Assembly: GCA_949152475.1 (NCBI GenBank)
Contig: OX424557.1
Location: 600,001-664,000, forward strand
DNA: 64,000 bases
Reading direction: 5' to 3'
Source of the DNA: Terebella lapidaria
Lineage: Eukaryota; Annelida; Polychaeta; Terebellida; Terebellidae
Below the pieces are notes generated by a model. It saw only the letters and a list, made by a program, of their open reading frames with translations. It did not search any database and had not been told where the DNA came from. How positions within the stretch are numbered: position 1 is the stretch's first letter; every line of letters begins with the position of its first letter. Both the position numbers and the translations under genes were made by a program. Of this stretch, positions 59,679-64,000 are shown piece by piece.

Positions 59679-60940
59679 CTAGGAGGCGTTAGGGTTTACA
59701 CGCCTCTCTGACTGACCTCCGGGGACCGTCACCTCCAGCAAGGCCGGATATTCCTCCGCCGACAGGGCACCTGGAGACCGAAGGGTGGTCGTCCGGTCCA
59801 GACCAGTTCCAGAGGACGAGCTCTTCCCCTTGGTCTTTGAGGGGGTGCTCTGTGGCTTTGGGGTGGTCACGCGCGTCTTGGCCGCAACCTGCGGCATCTC
59901 CGACATGACCGTGGTAATCCAGGTCCGTTCTTCCACTTGTTCGGTCTCCGGCAGTTGACGGACAGCCTCTGCTGTTGTCCGGACAGCCTCTGCTGCCGTC
60001 TTGTACTCCGCCGGGGTCTGGCTCATAGTTGCCGTCAGGCGAGCTGCGTAGCTCGAGCCTGCCGACATGATGCCAGACCCTCTCCAACTATCGTACATGA
60101 CGCGTTGTCCGAAGCGCCACGGACTGTAGTGAAAGATACAGTTCTTCGTCGACCCTGACGTGGTCATGATTGGCGCATGGAATGTATCCATAATTGAATA
60201 CAGGCCCGGCTTCATCACCTTCGGTGTGAAGTCCCTCACCGCGGTGTGCACCCGCGCGGTGAGCGTTCAGGGCCTCTAAACTGGGGAAGAATCTCTCCCG
60301 AGGGCCACGTGAGTAGCACCGTCTGCAGAGAAACAGCCTCACCCAGGGGTAATGATAACCCGCAATATGCCGGCTCAGGTGGTCGTAGGAAGGGTACCTA
60401 CGGTCCCAGTTGAGGGCATTATGGGGGTCTTCATACCTTCCAGAGACTGCGGACAGAAGGGGCACTCTACCCCGTTTTCTGTCACAGGTGGCAGCCCGGC
60501 ATGCTCCTCGTCTGTCAGTGGACGAGGCCTTGTAAAAGGCGTGTCAGCTGTCGCACCCGACTCCGACGACCGTCGGGAGTACACATCTCTGCCATACCGT
60601 GGAAGGAACATGATGTCCTGATGCACACCAGGGAGCTCGGGGCCCGCAGCTTCTTGAGGGGAGGCTGCTTCGAGGAGGATCGTCGCTTCGACGATTTCCC
60701 CGAACGAGTCTTTGACCTAGTTCGTCTAGGCACGCTCTTCGCCCGTTGGGCGGCTTCCTTCGCGCACTGTCAGCTCTTTGCTTCGCAGCCAGTTGTGCCG
60801 GAGAGTAACCGCCCAAGTAGTTCGGCTCCTCATCCGACTCGTCCGACTGCGCAGGAGCGGCCATCACCACGGGGGGTAAGGACCGTTCGTACTCAGACTC
60901 GCCCGAGGACGCGGAGGGTATCCACGAGGAGTAGAAGGCG
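59679..60940 (-). pseudogene. element 2 accessory ORF: two C2H2 zinc fingers, basic and low-complexity regions
   Basis: Unrecognised protein downstream of the RT remnant, readable only across several frames. In order: a Ser/acidic part (AQSDESDEEPNYLGGYSPAQ) near 60,800-60,860; a Lys/Arg-rich, nuclear-localisation-like stretch (PRRTRSKTRSGKSSKRR) near 60,680; a first finger with CPFC near 60,460 and HIAGYH near 60,360; a second finger with CRRC near 60,320 and HRAGAH near 60,260; and a C-terminal part open from 60,251 to 59,679 (190 codons) with Ala/Thr/Glu-rich and Ser/Lys-rich segments. A frame change after the first CxxC and a return near 60,250 look like two compensating indels. It could be a captured host gene or part of another element; I recognise no family beyond the fingers. 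Confidence 0.55.
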
Positions 60941-60944
60941 ATGG

Positions 60945-61820
60945 CCTTGGCCTGCTCAGCTTGCCAGACAAAATCGGCGCCCTTTTTCGTGAGGATAGTA
61001 AGGGGGCGCGTGATCTCTGCAAAGCCGGCGAATAAACCGGCGGTGCTAACTCGCAAAGCCCAAGAAGGACCTCATGTCCGCCACGTTTCAAGGCCGAGGC
61101 CAGTTCTGTACGGCCTCTATCTTTGCAGGGTCTGGTCTAACTCCGGTGCCTGTTACCATGAAGCCCAATTTCAGGATCTCCTGCGCGAAAAGTTCGCACT
61201 TACTAGGCTTCAATTTGAGGCCTGCTTCGCGGATGCGATGGAACACCATCTGGAGGTTGGTGAGGGTTTCCTCGAACGACCGGCCATACACGAAGACATC
61301 GCTTCCAGAGGAACCCTTTGAGGACCATCTCCATCAGGCGCTCGAACGTCGCTGGTGCGTTACAGAGCCCGAACGGCATTACCTTAAATTTGTAGAACCC
61401 GTTCTTGGTAACAAAGGCAGTTTTCGCCCTATCACTCTCCTCCTCCACCTGCCAATATCCAGAGGCCAGATCCAGAGCACAGAAGTAGTGCGATCCGGCC
61501 AGGGAATCAAAGGTGTCCTCGATGTGCAGAAGAGGATATGAGTCCTTCCGCGTGGCATTGTTAAGCTTACGGTAATCCACGCAGATCCTCCACGAGCCGT
61601 CCTTTTTCTTCACCATAACCACAGGACTGGCCCAAGGGTTATCACTGGGTTCGATGATGTCTAGCTCGAGCATCTTTTGCACCTCCTGGTCTATGACCTC
61701 TTGGTGCACGATCGCTGCTCGTCATAGACGCTGCTTGATAGGCGGCTCGCCCAGGAGGTCGATGCGGTGTTTGGCAATGTCTGTCTTACCAACCGCACCG
61801 TACAGACTCATGAACACATG
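60945..61820 (-). pseudogene. pol: element 2 reverse transcriptase / RNase H remnant
   Basis: A Ty3/Gypsy RT is clear from WASPVVMVKKKDGSWRICVDY, FCALDLASGYWQ (first catalytic Asp) and MPFGLCNAPATFERLM. Breaks: TGA at 61,722-61,724 in place of a likely CGA; a small deletion near 61,305 that removes the YxDD box and shifts frame, so the protein resumes at DVFVYGRSFEE; TGA at 61,088-61,090; and a further frameshift near 61,040 before FAEITRPLTILTKKG, the RT-RNase H connection. The frame leaves known pol sequence after about QAEQAKAI near 60,940. It cannot encode an active enzyme. Confidence 0.9.
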
Positions 61821-62895
61821 AGTCCGGGAGCTGGGAAGCTCACGCTCGCCGTCGGGTACATACCCATGAATTGCCCACCCTGACTTGGTGTGGTCGGGAC
61901 TCCCATCGATCCTACTGGGTAGGTTCCAGACTGGGCGGCATAGCTGACGTAGCTAGGGGCCGAAGTCACCGGTTGCCACTGCATGCCCGACACACTCTGA
62001 TTGCCAGGATAAGCTGACCACGCGGCGGACACTCCGGCCATAGGAACGGTCGAAGCGGTAGCCAGCGTGGTGCCCCCAAGTCACGGAGCAGGCGCGGATC
62101 CCATTGCTGAGACCACTGGTGCCTGCGGATTGGTAGGACTGGGTGAGGGGCCACTGGCCCAGTCATCCCCGGACTGTAGGGGATCGTCGGATCGACGCTC
62201 AAAGCTGCCGGCTGATTCCGCTTGTACTGGTCAAGCGCGATATTTATCAGCCGCTGCTCCCTCTCCGATATTGGCCCCGTAAGGCTCAATGAATTCGGGG
62301 AGGGCGAGTGGTTCCGCCGATCTGATCGTCTCTAAAGAGGCGACCGGGCGCGGTCGTAGCACTCCAATGGAACCAGCTCAGCCAAGGTGTCGGTGAGCTG
62401 ATCCATCACGCCCTGCACGGACCGTCCGGCATCCGAACCGGGGGCTGTCGAGGGAGTCCACCCAGCCGGGTTTGGCAGCCGGAACACTTCGTCCATCTGT
62501 CTGGGGCCAACCGCGGTGACTGGCACTCGATTCTGGACACCCGGAGATGTCCCGCGGGAAAGTGCCAGTCGATGCGGTCGTTTGGACAAGGGCTGGCGCG
62601 GAGTGAAGCCGTTTTCAGCTCCGCCCACCGCCCCAAGTACGTCGAGGCCAGGCCTCGGTGGCAACGGAAGTTGCGGCCCTGCAGGGCTTGACTCTACGTC
62701 CGTAGACGGAGCCGCGGACGCGGGAGTCACCTCCGCAGACTAGGTCGTGTCCGCGAGGTCATCCGGCCATCCCTGATCTCCGCCGGACTCGCGCTGAGGT
62801 GAGCCGCGGTCGTCCTGCGACCGCGTCCGGCTGGAAATCGGACTACCTTTCCCAATCCCATCCACTGTCTCTTTCCCTTTCTCTTTCTCGCTCAT
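61820..62895 (-). pseudogene. gag: element 2 gag remnant
   Basis: Starts at ATG 62,895 (MSEKEKGKE), as in element 1. The same frame carries stops at 62,740 and 62,332 and loses frame near 62,130 (the segment then continues as 62,041-61,808). Matches to element 1 gag include FRLPNPAGWTPS, SEREQRLIN, ALDQYK and SVDPTIPYSPGMTGP. It is cut near 61,828 after SVSFPAP, in mid-gag, and joined to RT sequence; the capsid-like region and zinc knuckle are gone. Confidence 0.82.
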
Positions 62896-62996
62896 TTCTT
62901 GACAAGTTGTCCCGGGGGAGGCAAAAGGTCCCCAGGGACGAGGGAGCAAAACACTGCGACAGTAGGCTGCAGTGGAACGCCATCAGACTGATCCTG

Positions 62997-63008
62997 GTCA
63001 CGGCACCA
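62997..63008 (-). promoter_or_regulatory. element 2 primer binding site (tRNA-His type)
   Basis: Sense TGGTGCCGTGAC, 12 bases complementary to the 3' end of tRNA-His, one base inside the 5' LTR. Confidence 0.8.
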
Positions 63009-63009
63009 A

Positions 63010-63600
63010 TGTAAAGTTTTAACGTCGTCCGCTATCCGGGATCCTCGAGGATAGTCCTCTCACCACAGGTCATCGCGGAGGCGCACCTGCTATCCCCAGA
63101 TCCTCGCGGAAGTCCGCTCACCAAGGGTCACTGCAGGCGCAGTCATTACTCTATCATCAGAAATTTAACCAGGTAGCAGCCCGCCCAACGAGCCCAAATG
63201 TACGGACACCACTCAGATACAGGATCATCACCGTGGTGTTAGCTTGTGAGGCTTGGCTCGCCGCGGTCCGCCTCGGGGATGGAACCCCGGACAGCCCGAC
63301 AGTCTGCCAGAGCCTGTGTCGCACCATCCCGGGTGGAGAGGACCGGTGATCCAGAGGGCGTGCGCTCCCGAGTCATCAAGGTCTACCCCAGCCCGGGCTC
63401 CCTGATGAAGTCGTCCCCAGGGCCCGCGAGGGCCTTAGCCGCGAATCGAGGACATAGAGCTCATGGTTGAGCTTCCCGTCGTCCCTTTGCCTTGTTCTGA
63501 GACAACTCACAGATCAAAACGATACCAGAGTATATAAACCCCAATACACGAGGCACGAAGGGAAACTAGGTCAAACCATTGTTATAGTTTACTGGGCGAG
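63010..63600 (-). repeat. element 2, 5' LTR (outer end lost)
   Basis: Aligns with 57,541-58,038 at its inner end. It then has a TATA run (AGTATATAAACCCC) and CCATTGTTATAGTTTACTGG, which matches element 1's LTR. The conserved outer end (TGTGGCGATTTT in sense) is not found; unrelated repeats begin by about 63,610. Confidence 0.75.
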
Positions 63601-63636
63601 AGAGGATTAGAAGGCGTTGCTATTCAAGTGTAAGTC

Positions 63637-63940
63637 ATACCAAGGAGATGCCATCAACTTAACATTGAACATAAAAAAGACTCTTGCTTCGAGGTCTCTT
63701 GAGGAGACCTCCACCCCAGACCCCCACCGCGACAGGCTCGCTTCACTCCATAACTTTTTATATACCAGGGGCATGAAGTGGGATTTATACCCAGGAGATG
63801 CCAGGAAGCTACCACAGAACATAGAAAAGGATCTGGTTTCTGAGGCCCTTGAGCGGGCCCCAGACCCCACGCCGTATTATGTTGGATCCCCTCTTTTAAA
63901 ACAATCCCTTCCATTCGATCTCGCCACTGCTCAGAGGCGT
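63637..63940. repeat. two diverged ~149-bp repeats at the window end
   Basis: ATACCAAGGAGATGCC at 63,637 and ATACCCAGGAGATGCC at 63,786 start two copies with matching later blocks (GAACATA-AAA, a TTGAG-loop hairpin, CCAGACCCC). They are of unknown type, probably a dispersed repeat that replaced the outer end of element 2's LTR. The copies continue to about 63,940; the final 60 bp show nothing. Confidence 0.6.
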
Positions 63941-64000
63941 CCCACAAGCAAAATCCTGTATTAAATTTAACTACATGTACATTTGTAATGTATCTAAATA

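Larger units (their letters stand above)
57541..63600 (-). mobile_element. Ty3/Gypsy retrotransposon, element 2 (decayed, with accessory ORFs)
   Basis: A minus-strand element related to element 1 in LTR, primer site, gag and 3' module. In the sense direction: 5' LTR (63,010 rightward), primer site, broken gag, a large deletion, broken reverse transcriptase and the start of RNase H, a second deletion, reading frames of unknown origin (58,634-60,940), the structured 3' module, the polypurine tract and the 3' LTR (57,541-58,111). Protease, most of RNase H and integrase are absent. LTR divergence is several-fold higher than in element 1, so it is older. The right boundary is blurred by other repeats, and no target duplication could be shown. 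Confidence 0.88.

Overview
The window is animal nuclear DNA with no bacterial features. It holds an intron-split phospholipid phosphatase gene, a tRNA-derived SINE with perfect target-site duplications, two decayed Ty3/Gypsy LTR retrotransposons, and several long tandem repeat arrays. The SINE type and the repeat types suggest a lophotrochozoan, probably a mollusc. That assignment is an inference; the sequence alone does not name the species.

Layout. 1-36,800 is one minisatellite/satellite array of a 49/50-bp unit (about 730 copies), broken twice by the same 368-bp unique island. A block of about 10 kb of the array is present twice, 21,027 bp apart, and one stretch (8.34-11.86 kb) is full of single-base indels that look like unpolished consensus. 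36,800-37,664 is unassigned flank. 37,665-45,906 is a minus-strand Gypsy element (element 1) with two LTRs, a 4-bp target duplication, a tRNA-His-type primer site, a tandemly duplicated gag, a textbook -1 frameshift signal, and a pol that fuses protease straight to integrase with reverse transcriptase and RNase H missing. 45,911-47,115 is AT-rich upstream sequence.

47,116-55,284 (+) is a six-exon phospholipid phosphatase (PAP2/LPP family) gene encoding about 303 residues, with all three catalytic motifs and canonical GT/AG junctions at every intron. Intron 1 is filled by a 34-bp minisatellite (about 90 copies) in which most units carry a CANNTG E-box. Intron 3 is a set of decayed repeats of roughly 0.3-0.4 kb invaded by the SINE. 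The 3' UTR runs to a poly(A) signal near 56,022.

56,060-57,460 is a repeat region built on a palindromic GTACGTAC core with 21-bp periodicity. 57,541 to about 63,600 is a second, older minus-strand Gypsy element (element 2) of the same broad family. It keeps a broken gag, a broken reverse transcriptase lacking its YxDD box, and, in place of integrase, a cassette of reading frames not recognisable as retroelement core genes: a two-zinc-finger protein and an intact coiled-coil protein. The last 400 bp hold two diverged copies of a repeat of about 149 bp with a covarying hairpin.

The most unusual points are: the protease-integrase fusion with its -1 frameshift site; the structured 3' module shared by both elements with compensatory base changes; the swap of different cargo at one identical boundary next to that module; the accessory ORF cassette of element 2; and the E-box array inside the phosphatase gene.
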